NCBI GenBank assembly: GCA_936920625.1
Contig: CAKZHC010000002.1
Span: forward strand, 1 to 42,171
Length of the DNA: 42,171 nucleotides
Reading direction: 5' to 3'
Source: an uncultured Enterobacteriaceae bacterium
GTDB lineage: Bacteria; Pseudomonadota; Gammaproteobacteria; Enterobacterales; Enterobacteriaceae
Every line of letters begins with the position of its first letter. Positions within the stretch are counted from its first letter, which is position 1. Shown here piece by piece: positions 29,307 to 38,022 of the stretch. Position numbers and translations under genes: made by a program. The notes under the pieces were generated by a model. It searched no databases. It was not told where the DNA came from and was given only the letters and a program-made list of their open reading frames with translations.

Positions 29307-31022
29307 TCAGTAGTCCCAGCTTAGATTAAAACCAAGCGTCACCGGGCTGGTGCGATAGCCGTCTGGTTTGGAGAGTGGTATCCCCGCGAAGAAGTCGTAG
29401 TTGGTGTTGAACGCGTTTCCGCGCCAGCCGATAACACCCCCTGCCAGACGCCTGCCCACTGACTCTGCGCTACCACGTTTGCCGATTTCGCCATAATCGA
29501 TGCCAGTATAGAGTTCCTGCCCTGCCAGGGGCATATACCAGCCAATATCGTTACGTACAAACCAGCCACTATCAGCACTCAGCAGCCGCTCGCCATCAAA
29601 ACCACGCACGGTCCAGCGGGTACCGATAGAAAACTGATCCTGCGGCGTTAGCGGTGTGCTGCTTATTTGTTTTTGATAAAGCAGGTTGTAGTGAAGATTT
29701 TGCTCAATAAGCCTGAAAGGCAGGTCAATCTGGGCGTTAAACCGGACAATTTTGCTAAGTGCTGTAGCTTCTCCAAAATACTCTTCCGGTGCCGGTCGGG
29801 CGCCAAACCAGCGGGTGCCGCGCTGATAGCTGATTCCTGCATCAATCGTTGCCCATTCAAGATAGTGACGGTGCTGCAATCCAAGATTCCAGGCAGAGGT
29901 GAGGCGTCGCTGAACACCGATTTCAGTATCGTTGATAAAGTTTTTTGACTCACGGACGGAGACACCATAACTTAGCCACGTTTTCTGGGTGCCGCTGCGG
30001 TGCAACACCCGGCTGAGCTCGGCATTTAGATTTCTGCTGGTACCGCTGTAGCGGATATCACTATTGAGCTCTGCTACCGTCTGATGATAGTCGTAATCGT
30101 TGGCGTTGAGGCTGAATAGCCAGTAGCCGAAAGGGAACGAATAGTGACCGCTGATGTTTCTTGTTCCTTTTCCGCCGCGCTTGTCGAGAGCATGCAGGGC
30201 AGAAATATAAAACAGATCGCTTAATGAAAAGGGATTGTCCAGCGACAAGGTCAGGCCACCCTGGTAACGGCCGGTTGATTTGGTTCCAACGTCATCAAAA
30301 AATACGCCCAGACGCCACATTTTGCGCTGCAAACGTCTGAGAATGATATCGCTCTCTCCCGGCTGCTCGCCCGGAACAATTTCTATGCTGGCCTGAACTG
30401 TGGGCAGCCGTTGCAAGTTTTCCAGCCCCTGCTCGATATCGCGCAAGTCAAGGAGCTCACCTGCATGGGCAGGGAACGTACTGAAGCGCCGGATATACTG
30501 GCTACTGTCTGGCGTGAGTTGCACCTGACGCACAGAACCAGGCACAATGGTCAGCTTCAGCGTGCCACTTTTTAAATCCTGCGAGGGCGCCAGTACACGG
30601 GTTGTGATATAGCCATGATCGATGAGTCGGTTCTGGATGGTACTCATCAGCAGGTTTATCCCCTTTACGCCAAGACAACGCCCCTGCCCTTGGTTTGCAA
30701 GGCGTTGTAATGGCAGCCAGTGCGGTAACCTTTTCTGGCCACTTAATTCAATATGGCTGATGAGAAAACAGGGGGACTCGTTTGGAAAACGAATTTTGCC
30801 CAATGACGATGGAGGCAGTGACAGGCGCACATCCGGGGCTGGTGGTTTGAGCTGCTGTTCAAGTGCCCTCTGCCGTTGCTGCTGGATAATTAACTGCTCA
30901 TTGCGGTTCGGGTTTACCTCTGCGGCAATAGCATTTATTACAAAGGGCTGGCTAACAGCAACGGTGAGAATGAAAGCTGTAGTTAAGAAAAGATAGTATG
31001 CTCTACCTGCGTTATTGTTCAT
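29307..31022 (-). CDS. cdiB: Two-partner secretion outer-membrane transporter CdiB
   Basis: Omp85-family TpsB protein that exports CdiA through the outer membrane. I start it at ATG 31020-31022 with AGGGA six bases upstream, giving MNNNAGRAYYLFLTTAFILTV with a signal peptide; longer starts at 31028 and 31052 are possible. About 571 residues: a Gln/Arg-rich plug-helix region (QQQRQRALEQQ), two POTRA domains, then a 16-strand barrel with the motif TRWTVRGFDGE (VRGF/Y). It ends in FNLSWDY with a terminal aromatic residue typical of barrel proteins. The frame is intact. Confidence 0.93.
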   Translation of the reverse strand: MNNNAGRAYYLFLTTAFILTVAVSQPFVINAIAAEVNPNRNEQLIIQQQRQRALEQQLKPPAPDVRLSLPPSSLGKIRFPNESPCFLISHIELSGQKRLPHWLPLQRLANQGQGRCLGVKGINLLMSTIQNRLIDHGYITTRVLAPSQDLKSGTLKLTIVPGSVRQVQLTPDSSQYIRRFSTFPAHAGELLDLRDIEQGLENLQRLPTVQASIEIVPGEQPGESDIILRRLQRKMWRLGVFFDDVGTKSTGRYQGGLTLSLDNPFSLSDLFYISALHALDKRGGKGTRNISGHYSFPFGYWLFSLNANDYDYHQTVAELNSDIRYSGTSRNLNAELSRVLHRSGTQKTWLSYGVSVRESKNFINDTEIGVQRRLTSAWNLGLQHRHYLEWATIDAGISYQRGTRWFGARPAPEEYFGEATALSKIVRFNAQIDLPFRLIEQNLHYNLLYQKQISSTPLTPQDQFSIGTRWTVRGFDGERLLSADSGWFVRNDIGWYMPLAGQELYTGIDYGEIGKRGSAESVGRRLAGGVIGWRGNAFNTNYDFFAGIPLSKPDGYRTSPVTLGFNLSWDY

Positions 31023-31879
31023 AAACATTCCCTGTCGCGTAAAGAACAGCACCAGACGGTAACTTGTTCAAATTCATCCAAAATCAGATTTTCAATTGTA
31101 TAAGATTACAATTACCGTACTGAATTATCTTTGCACGTTAAAATCCGGCAATGATAAAAACTATGTTACATAATACATAGCTTTTAGCATGATCAGATTT
31201 TCTGGGCTACTATTTTTTAAGGATTATTTTTTACTTTGAAAATAGTTCAGCACTAATCTTACAACATATGCAGATTATTTCTCTGCGTACTATAACTTTT
31301 AAGTTATTAAAATCTTACCATTGTTATTGTTTGCTTTATTTTATATCCCTCTGTAAGGTAATGGCGTATACATTCATCTTACATAGGCTGGAATACACTT
31401 GACTAACTTTATGAATAGTCAATTTAAAACCCTGAGTCGATACCTTATCTATTTTTGACTTTTTATGCTGATCACTATTAACCCGATCTAATTTGACATT
31501 TTTGCAACGATGCCGGTTAGAATCAGATTGATTAACTCTGATGTGTAAGTTTTATTAACTAATGCTTAACCAGTCAGAAAAAATGATAAATAATAAATTC
31601 GCCAGCAGTTAACATGACGCCATCTTATCCGGCGTACGTCGCTATCGCTCATTCTTAATATTGGCAGAACTTTTGATTGCAGCTCGCTGATGCTTATTCC
31701 CGCTGGGTTCATGTCCACCGCAGAAATAGTTCTGGCCAGCCGCTGGGTGCGGTCAGTAGAGCTTGCAAAGAAGCGCAGAAGTACTGGATACGACAGGATG
31801 AATACTGCACAGACTAAAATCATCAAAAGATTTATACTGCCTGTTTATGCCGTTTGATTATACAGACTTTGCAATGATT
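31023..31879. other. AT-rich gap holding the cdi promoter
   Basis: About 860 bases between cdiB and tRNA-Asp. The first 500 bases are very AT-rich and should hold the cdiBCAI promoter; I cannot place the -35 and -10 boxes firmly. TTGTATAAGATTACAA at about 31097-31112 is a short inverted repeat in this region. No direct repeat of the tRNA-Asp 3' end was found by eye. Confidence 0.4.
31566..31826 (-). CDS. Possible small membrane protein
   Basis: An open frame of 86 residues with one N-terminal hydrophobic segment (MMILVCAVFILSYPVLLRFF) followed by a polar part (SSTDRTQRLARTISAVDMNP). No Shine-Dalgarno is visible and no family is recognised. It may be a remnant of an island gene. Confidence 0.25.
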   Translation of the reverse strand: MMILVCAVFILSYPVLLRFFASSTDRTQRLARTISAVDMNPAGISISELQSKVLPILRMSDSDVRRIRWRHVNCWRIYYLSFFLTG

Positions 31880-31956
31880 TGGCGGAACGGACGGGACTCG
31901 AACCCGCGACCCCCTGCGTGACAGGCAGGTATTCTAACCAACTGAACTACCGCTCC
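31880..31956 (-). tRNA. aspV: tRNA-Asp (GTC)
   Basis: 77 nucleotides on the minus strand beginning GGAGCGGTAGTTCAG and ending GTCCGTTCCGCCA, with CCA encoded. The anticodon loop CTGTCAC gives GTC. It stands between dnaQ and the accessory block, as aspV does in E. coli. Its 3' end points toward the cdi and symE genes, the orientation expected when elements integrate at a tRNA 3' end. Confidence 0.97.
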
Positions 31957-32074
31957 GTATTTTGCCCCCTTGAATGATGGGTGCTGGCGCATATTAAAAG
32001 TATGCCTGGCTGACGTCAATGGTTTTTATCTAAGAAAATCACAACCGTATGTATTTTCAGCAGCCACACCCCGT

Positions 32075-32806
32075 TCATCTGCGCCAGAGACAGCTGCCAC
32101 AGTCTCTGGCTATTAAATCAAGCCGTGATTCGTGTGCTGCCATCTCTGCTTCAGTGGCAACCACCACCCGCAATCCGGTCTTTGAGCATACTGCTCGTTG
32201 TAACTGAACGCCTTGCTGCATTTGCTGGGTATCATTCTCTGTCTGAAACCGTAGTGACGTCTGGCCACCCGTCATCGCCAGAAAAACCTCAGCGAGAATT
32301 TCGGCATCGAGCAGTGCGCCATGAAGTTTACGCTGACTGTTATCAATGTGATAACGGCTACAGAGTGCATCCAGACTGTTGCGCTTACCGGGATGCAGTT
32401 TGCGGGCCATCGCCAGAGTGTCGGTAATCTGACATAAAGATTCAGCCTGTTTTATATCCCGGTTCAGTAATGAGAACTCATAGTCGATAAAGCCGATGTC
32501 AAAGGCGGCGTTATGGATAACAAGCTCGGCACCCTGGATATAATTCAGGAAATCATCAGCTACTTCAGCGAAGGCAGGTTTATCAAGCAAGAACTCGTCG
32601 CTGATGCCATGAATATTAAAGGCTTCAGGATCTACTGGCCGGCCGGGGTTAATATAAACATGGAAGTTGTTACCCGTTAAACGACGATTGACGACCTCAA
32701 CACCACCTATTTCAATGATGCGGTGTCCTTCATAATGGACCCCGGTCATATTCATACCGGTGGTTTCAGTATCGAGTACAATCTGGCGAGTATTTGCTGT
32801 GCTCAT
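32075..32806 (-). CDS. dnaQ: DNA polymerase III epsilon subunit (proofreading)
   Basis: 3'-5' exonuclease of the replicative polymerase, bound to the alpha subunit by its C-terminal tail. With the start at ATG 32806 (MSTANTRQIVLDTETTGMN, as in E. coli) it has 243 residues, identical to E. coli; an ATG at 32815 would add three. Exo I has Asp12 and Glu14 in VLDTETTG, Exo II is VIHNAAFDIGF and Exo III is HGALLDAEILAEV. The tail ends GSCLWRR. It diverges from rnhA across about 50 bases, so the two promoters overlap as in E. coli. Confidence 0.97.
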   Translation of the reverse strand: MSTANTRQIVLDTETTGMNMTGVHYEGHRIIEIGGVEVVNRRLTGNNFHVYINPGRPVDPEAFNIHGISDEFLLDKPAFAEVADDFLNYIQGAELVIHNAAFDIGFIDYEFSLLNRDIKQAESLCQITDTLAMARKLHPGKRNSLDALCSRYHIDNSQRKLHGALLDAEILAEVFLAMTGGQTSLRFQTENDTQQMQQGVQLQRAVCSKTGLRVVVATEAEMAAHESRLDLIARDCGSCLWRR

Positions 32807-32859
32807 GGCGCTCATTGTGTCACACTTAGTTTTTTCTCCTTCGGAGTCTACCAGAGATA

Positions 32860-33324
32860 ATGAAGCAGGTAGAAATTTTCACTGATGGCTCCTGTCTGGG
32901 TAACCCTGGCCCAGGAGGATACGGCGCAATTCTGCGCTATAACAAGCATGAAAAGCTCCTTAGTGCCGGATATCATATGACCACCAATAATCGGATGGAG
33001 TTGATGGCAGCAATTACTGCTCTTGAAGCATTAACGGAGCCCTGCCGGGTTGTTCTCAGCTCCGATAGCCAGTACGTACGTCAGGGCATTACGCAATGGA
33101 TTCATAACTGGAAAAAACGTGGCTGGCGTACGTCGGCGAAACAACAAGTGAAAAACGTCGATCTCTGGCAGCGGCTGGACAGTGCTCTGCAATCTCATCA
33201 GATCACATGGATATGGGTGAAAGGTCATGCCGGCCATCCTGAAAACGAGCAGTGTGATCAGCTGGCACGAACCGCTGCCACTAACCCGACCGAGAATGAC
33301 TGTGGCTACTTGCAGGAATGCTGA
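32860..33324 (+). CDS. rnhA: Ribonuclease HI
   Basis: Degrades the RNA strand of RNA-DNA hybrids, removing primers and R-loops. The 154 residues compare with 155 in E. coli. The four acidic catalytic residues sit in IFTDGSCLGNPGPGGYG, NNRMELMAA, SSDSQYVRQGI and HPENEQCDQLAR, with the flexible-loop His in KGHAGHPEN. It converges on yafS with a gap of seven bases, as in E. coli. Confidence 0.97.
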   Translation: MKQVEIFTDGSCLGNPGPGGYGAILRYNKHEKLLSAGYHMTTNNRMELMAAITALEALTEPCRVVLSSDSQYVRQGITQWIHNWKKRGWRTSAKQQVKNVDLWQRLDSALQSHQITWIWVKGHAGHPENEQCDQLARTAATNPTENDCGYLQEC

Positions 33325-33331
33325 CCCTTGG

Positions 33332-34048
33332 CTATTTTGTATGGTGATGTCTTGTGGTGCCTACGGCAGGTCGAAATCGAGGTTTTCCCAGCATTTTACG
33401 GGCCAGGTTGAGAGTCAGAGGCAAAGTACGCTTACGTGCTACTAACAGACTGATACAGCCCAGTGCAGGAAAATGGGTGCTGATGACCACTCCCCCCTGA
33501 CGATTCCATGGCAGTACCTGAAAACAAGTGCGCTGTATCACTTCATAATTGAGCAGACTGAGCCAATCTGTCAGGCGCCCCTGACTGTACATGTGCCCGT
33601 TCCATGGAACACAATGGTGCAATCCGGGTATAAGCTTACCCACTCTCAGCACGCTAAAAGGATTAAAACCACTGATAATCAACCAGCCATCATCAATCAA
33701 CACCCGGTCAACCTCACGCAACATACGGTGAGGATCATGACTCCAGGCAAGAGTGTGAGCCAGAATACAGGCGTCTATCGATTTAGCCACAAATGGCAGA
33801 AAAAGTGGATTAGCCCGCAAATGAATATTTTTACCCTCTGGCGCAAGGTTGATCTGGTGATCAATTGGACAATTTTTAGTATCAATCTCGGCACTGAGCT
33901 GGCCGATTTTGACCAAATGCGTTCCATAAAGCTTCATAAGGCAAGGCTTAAGATGTGTTGTCAGCGCATCGCGATAATACTCCCCCCAAGGCATATCACT
34001 CCAGGTGCCGGGAATAGTCGCTGTCTGAGGTATTTTAGCAGGCTTCAT
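33332..34048 (-). CDS. yafS: SAM-dependent methyltransferase YafS
   Basis: A 238-residue class I methyltransferase-type protein of unknown substrate, conserved beside gloB and rnhA in enterobacteria. It begins MKPAKIPQTATIPGTWSDMP and shows LFLPFVAKSIDACILAHTL and LREVDRVLIDDGWLIISGFNP, the usual post-I to motif III segments. The Gly-rich SAM-binding motif I is degenerate (VKIGQLSAEID), as also in E. coli YafS. Divergent from gloB. Confidence 0.9.
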   Translation of the reverse strand: MKPAKIPQTATIPGTWSDMPWGEYYRDALTTHLKPCLMKLYGTHLVKIGQLSAEIDTKNCPIDHQINLAPEGKNIHLRANPLFLPFVAKSIDACILAHTLAWSHDPHRMLREVDRVLIDDGWLIISGFNPFSVLRVGKLIPGLHHCVPWNGHMYSQGRLTDWLSLLNYEVIQRTCFQVLPWNRQGGVVISTHFPALGCISLLVARKRTLPLTLNLARKMLGKPRFRPAVGTTRHHHTK

Positions 34049-34088
34049 GCTTACCCATTGTCTTCCATATCGTTTGCAAGAGGTGATT

Positions 34089-34847
34089 ATGCTGTTAATT
34101 CCATTACCCTCGCTAGAGGATAACTATATCTGGTTATTGAGTGATGCGTCCAGGCGTTGCCTGATTGTGGATCCCGGGGAAGCCGCCCCAGTTATCTGCT
34201 ATCTCAATGAACATACTTTGCATCCTGAGGTCATTTTGCTCACCCACCATCATTCAGACCATGTTGGCGGAGTGGCAGAGTTGGTTAAAAAATACCCTCA
34301 TCTCAGAATTTATGGCCCCGCTGAAGTAACCAATGGTTGCGTTACAGATACTGTGTCGGAGGGTGATATTGTCTCGGAATTAGGGCTTAATTTTAAGGTT
34401 ATCCATACACCCGGCCACACTTTAGGACATATCCTATATTTTAGTCACCCGTATCTCTTTTGTGGCGATACTCTTTTTTCAGGAGGCTGCGGACGATTAT
34501 TTGAAGGCACGGCCACACAACTATATCGATCTCTTGAAAAAATTAGTCAGCTTCCTGACGATACTCTCATTTGCTGCGCGCACGAATATACACTATCAAA
34601 CATGGCATTTGCCCACGCTATCTGGCCTGAGAATAAAACGATAGCTGATTTTTATGAAAAAACACAGATTATTCGTAAGGATAAACGTATTACGCTTCCT
34701 TCCACGCTAGGTTGTGAACGGCTGATAAATGTTTTTTTATTAACTCAAGATATTGAATTAACTGGTAAAATTGGCATGAACCCTAACGCGACGACTCCAG
34801 AACAGGTTTTAGCCGTTTTACGTCAACGAAAAGACTACTACCGATGA
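34089..34847 (+). CDS. gloB: Hydroxyacylglutathione hydrolase (glyoxalase II)
   Basis: Hydrolyses S-lactoylglutathione to lactate and glutathione, finishing methylglyoxal detoxification. I start it at ATG 34089 (MLLIPLPSLEDNYIW) with AGAGGTG upstream; the frame to 34047 would overlap yafS. 252 residues against 251 in E. coli. Metal ligands lie in LLTHHHSDHVGG, TPGHTLGHI, CGDTLFSGGCGRLFEG and CCAHEYTLSN. Confidence 0.96.
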   Translation: MLLIPLPSLEDNYIWLLSDASRRCLIVDPGEAAPVICYLNEHTLHPEVILLTHHHSDHVGGVAELVKKYPHLRIYGPAEVTNGCVTDTVSEGDIVSELGLNFKVIHTPGHTLGHILYFSHPYLFCGDTLFSGGCGRLFEGTATQLYRSLEKISQLPDDTLICCAHEYTLSNMAFAHAIWPENKTIADFYEKTQIIRKDKRITLPSTLGCERLINVFLLTQDIELTGKIGMNPNATTPEQVLAVLRQRKDYYR

Positions 34848-34897
34848 TTTCGATTGAATTGTATTATTCTGGAACGTATTATTGCCCGCCTGTCTAT

Positions 34898-34911
34898 CAA
34901 CTGAACAGTTG
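34898..34911. repeat. Short palindrome before mltD
   Basis: CAACTG at 34898-34903 pairs with CAGTTG at 34906-34911 across two bases, nine bases upstream of the mltD start. No Shine-Dalgarno is seen there, so this hairpin may influence mltD translation or be an operator; neither is shown. Confidence 0.35.
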
Positions 34912-34919
34912 GCGTATTC

Positions 34920-36098
34920 ATGAAGGCTAAAGCGATAGTTGTAGCCTCAGTCCTGCTGGTAGGGTGCCATGTATCCGGGCATGATACCAACGCTCCAAAA
35001 CAACATGCGCAGAGTTTGTCAACGCCCGGAGCGAATGACAAGCACAAAAATCACCTGTTATCATCCCGATGGAGCGGTGCAAAAACCAGTTCGACCAGAG
35101 GACAAAATTTATGGACTCATATCCGTAACGGATTAAAAATGAAGGTTCCCGACAATCCCCTGGTTCGCGAACAAAAACAAAATTACTTAAAAGATAAAAG
35201 CTGTCTCAGTGAGGTGATATTGCGGGCTGAGCCTTACATGTACTGGATTGTCGAACAGATTAACATCCGCAAAATGCCGATGGAACTGGTACTTTTGCCC
35301 ATAGTTGAAAGCTCTTTTAATCCGCATGCTACCTCCAGCTCGAACGCGGCTGGTATCTGGCAAATCATTCCAAGCACCGGCAGACATTATGGCCTTAAAC
35401 AAAATGCTTACTATGACGGACGCCGCGATATCCTGGCATCGACAAAAGTCGCGCTGGATATAATGGAGCGTCTGAATAAGATGTTTGACGGTGACTGGTT
35501 AGTCACCATTGCAGCTTATAACAGTGGTGAAGGCCGGGTGATGAATGCCATCAGACAAAACCAAATGAATGGCCAGCCAACTGACTTCTGGAGCCTTTCT
35601 CTGCCACGAGAAACCACGATATATATCCCTAAAATGTTAGCACTGAGCGATATATTAAAACACTATATTCGCTATGGCGTTCAGCTGCCAAAACCTGACG
35701 GCGGCCGCGCTCTGACTCGTGTCGAGATAGGCCAGCAAATAGAACTGAACCAGGCTGCCAGAATGGCAGGAATGAAACTGGCTGCGCTCAAAAGCTTCAA
35801 CGCTGGATATAAAACTCATTCGACAGCACCTGACGGCCCCCAGTACATAATGGTGCCGAAAGCTAAGGTAATCAGATTACGCAGCTCACTGGCAAGCAGG
35901 AAGATAGCCGCCGTCCAGCCACGAAAATCAGAACGCAGAGGCGGCAGCCACAGCTATATAGTACGCCCCGGCGACACGCTTTCTGGCATCGCAAAGCGGA
36001 TGAAAGTCACCGTCAGAGACTTAAAACGTAATAACAAGTTACGTGGTGCACTAGTTAAACCCGGTCAGAAACTGATAGTGACTGTCAAAGCCGGTTAG
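34920..36098 (+). CDS. mltD: Membrane-bound lytic transglycosylase D, single LysM
   Basis: Outer-membrane lipoprotein that cleaves peptidoglycan glycan strands to 1,6-anhydro products. The signal peptide ends in the lipobox LLVGC with Cys16. The transglycosylase domain holds Glu130 in LPIVESSFNPHATSS, then AAGIWQIIPSTGRHYGLKQN and AAYNSGEGRV. One LysM domain closes the protein (about residues 345-388, YIVRPGDTLSGIAKRMKV). E. coli MltD has 452 residues and two LysM repeats; this protein has 392 and stops with TAG right after the first, so one peptidoglycan-binding repeat has been lost or was never present. Confidence 0.93.
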   Translation: MKAKAIVVASVLLVGCHVSGHDTNAPKQHAQSLSTPGANDKHKNHLLSSRWSGAKTSSTRGQNLWTHIRNGLKMKVPDNPLVREQKQNYLKDKSCLSEVILRAEPYMYWIVEQINIRKMPMELVLLPIVESSFNPHATSSSNAAGIWQIIPSTGRHYGLKQNAYYDGRRDILASTKVALDIMERLNKMFDGDWLVTIAAYNSGEGRVMNAIRQNQMNGQPTDFWSLSLPRETTIYIPKMLALSDILKHYIRYGVQLPKPDGGRALTRVEIGQQIELNQAARMAGMKLAALKSFNAGYKTHSTAPDGPQYIMVPKAKVIRLRSSLASRKIAAVQPRKSERRGGSHSYIVRPGDTLSGIAKRMKVTVRDLKRNNKLRGALVKPGQKLIVTVKAG

Positions 36099-36247
36099 CA
36101 TCCAGCCGGATCATAGGTGAAATACATTAAAAAATCTGCCGGGTAATGAGCAGTCCAGCGGCATTCACTTCCTGAGGCTGATGTACAGCACCCTCATCAG
36201 CAAAAGCGTCAGCAGATAAATCGCTATGACATGAACTGGATTTATTT

Positions 36248-37417
36248 TCAGAATGTTACCCACACTGCACCCGCCTCAGCAGATTGAACACAGCGTTCTA
36301 CCCAGCGCACTCCCTTCGCCCCTGCGCACGCATCGGGATACCAGAATTCCTTTAAAAACGCGACATCTTCACGGTCTGTTGCATCCATCGCCAGGGCAAA
36401 ACGGTGATACAAATTAGCCCATGCCTCAAACAACCCTTCCTGATGACCGCCACTAATGCGATCTTCTGCCAGTGCATCAGCTGTAAGATAATTCATACCC
36501 CGCTCCAGAATACGCACAGGTTCCCCCTGCACCTCAAAACTCAACTGATTAGGCCGTTCATCACTCCACTCAATGCTGGCTTTGGAGCCGATAACCCGAA
36601 TCTTATGACCATGCATCGATCCACAGTTCACAGCAGATGTCCATAATGAGCCCATGGCGCCATTATCATACTCCATTAACACCCAGGCATTATCTTCCAG
36701 TGGCGCTCTGGTTTTAACGAAGCTCTGCCGGCTACACAGCAGACGTGTGATCTTCATCTCTGGTAGTAGCGTTTCGGCAATGAACAACGGATGCGTTGCC
36801 AGATCGCCCAGTACATAACTGGGGCCCGCCAGTTCAGGATTAACACGCCAGCTGATGCTAGGATTTTCTAACTCCACCGCCTGATGATGAAAACCGTGAG
36901 CAAACTGCATGTTGACAATGCGTATTTCGCCAAGTTGCCCCGCGGCAATCATCTCACACCCTTGCCGTATCATCTGATGCCCAGCATAACCATAGGCTAC
37001 ACCGATAATTTTGTTTTGCTCACGAGAAAGTTGCATAAGTTCCTCTGCCTGCTGAGTAGTGAAACAGAGTGGCTTTTCACATACCACATGCAACCCCGCC
37101 AGTAAGGCCGCGCGGCAGATAGCGAAATGTGTGTTACTAGGCGTAGCAATCGAAACGGCTTCGATACCACCAGCGCGTGTAGCTTCAGCAGCAAACATCG
37201 TTTGGTAATCGGGATAGCAGCGATCTGCTGCTATCCCTAGCGAAAGACCAAACACCTTACTGCGGTGGGCATCAATGTCAAAAGCACCAGCAAGCAGAGT
37301 AAAGTAACCATCACGCTGAGCTGCACAACGATGAATGTAACCAATCTGGCTGGTGCCACCACCACCCACCATGCCCCAGCGCAGAGTGCGGACTGGGGAT
37401 TCTGTATCATTGAGCAT
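36248..37417 (-). CDS. Gfo/Idh/MocA-family oxidoreductase
   Basis: A 389-residue NAD(P)-dependent dehydrogenase, probably acting on a sugar or cyclitol such as an inositol. The Rossmann motif is WGMVGGGGTSQIGYIH and the family signature is HVVCEKPLCFTT, with the catalytic Lys in EKP. SYVLGDLATHPLFIAE carries the His seen in the active site of inositol-type members. AGGGAAATAGT leads into the ATG. It stands alone, with no sugar transporter or iol genes in the window, so the substrate cannot be set by context. Confidence 0.88.
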   Translation of the reverse strand: MLNDTESPVRTLRWGMVGGGGTSQIGYIHRCAAQRDGYFTLLAGAFDIDAHRSKVFGLSLGIAADRCYPDYQTMFAAEATRAGGIEAVSIATPSNTHFAICRAALLAGLHVVCEKPLCFTTQQAEELMQLSREQNKIIGVAYGYAGHQMIRQGCEMIAAGQLGEIRIVNMQFAHGFHHQAVELENPSISWRVNPELAGPSYVLGDLATHPLFIAETLLPEMKITRLLCSRQSFVKTRAPLEDNAWVLMEYDNGAMGSLWTSAVNCGSMHGHKIRVIGSKASIEWSDERPNQLSFEVQGEPVRILERGMNYLTADALAEDRISGGHQEGLFEAWANLYHRFALAMDATDREDVAFLKEFWYPDACAGAKGVRWVERCVQSAEAGAVWVTF

Positions 37418-38022
37418 ACTATTTCCCTGAAAATGATTGGATTGAATATAATCGGCACGTTAACGGACTTCCCTCAGGCTGATGTACTACCACTCTGCCG
37501 GACTACGTACCCGTTGAAAAAGCGATTCTGCTCTGAAAAAGCTAATAGCATCCTAAGAAATGGTGGATAAAAAGTGAATCACACCCTGTTCTGTAACCTG
37601 ATGGCTTGCTGATAAACACACAGAATGTCCATTGTTGGCTATATTGTGGCATCCTGTTACCCCCATGGCCCTTCGCAGTAACGCTTAGCGATAGTATCAA
37701 ATTAAAATTCCATTTCAGACAACAATAGAATTTTTATTCTTTGATTATGATCATACTCTTTCAACAGTTTTTTATCGGAGTACATTTGGTATACAGAAGA
37801 TTAACTGTCGTTTAAAATAAGTTAACTTATTGTTATATATGTTTTTTTGGCAAAACTGCTCATTATAATATCAGCTGTCTGCGCTAATGCCCTCAGGGAT
37901 GCTGTATTAATCAGATAAGCTTCCAGGACAGACACATTTACAGCCTAATATCTTTGATTAAACCATCAGCGAAACATGCCAGCCAGATCAATACAGCGGG
38001 ATTTTTTTTACTTTGTGTATAT
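37418..38022. other. Gene-free AT-rich gap
   Basis: About 605 bases, with no supported gene. AGAATTTTTATTCT at 37727-37740 is a 14-base inverted repeat that could be an operator for the oxidoreductase gene, though it lies 310 bases upstream of it. Confidence 0.4.

Noticed and set aside
33473..34123. A 216-residue plus-strand open frame opposite yafS
   Set aside because: Antisense to the well-conserved yafS and overlapping the gloB start; no family match.
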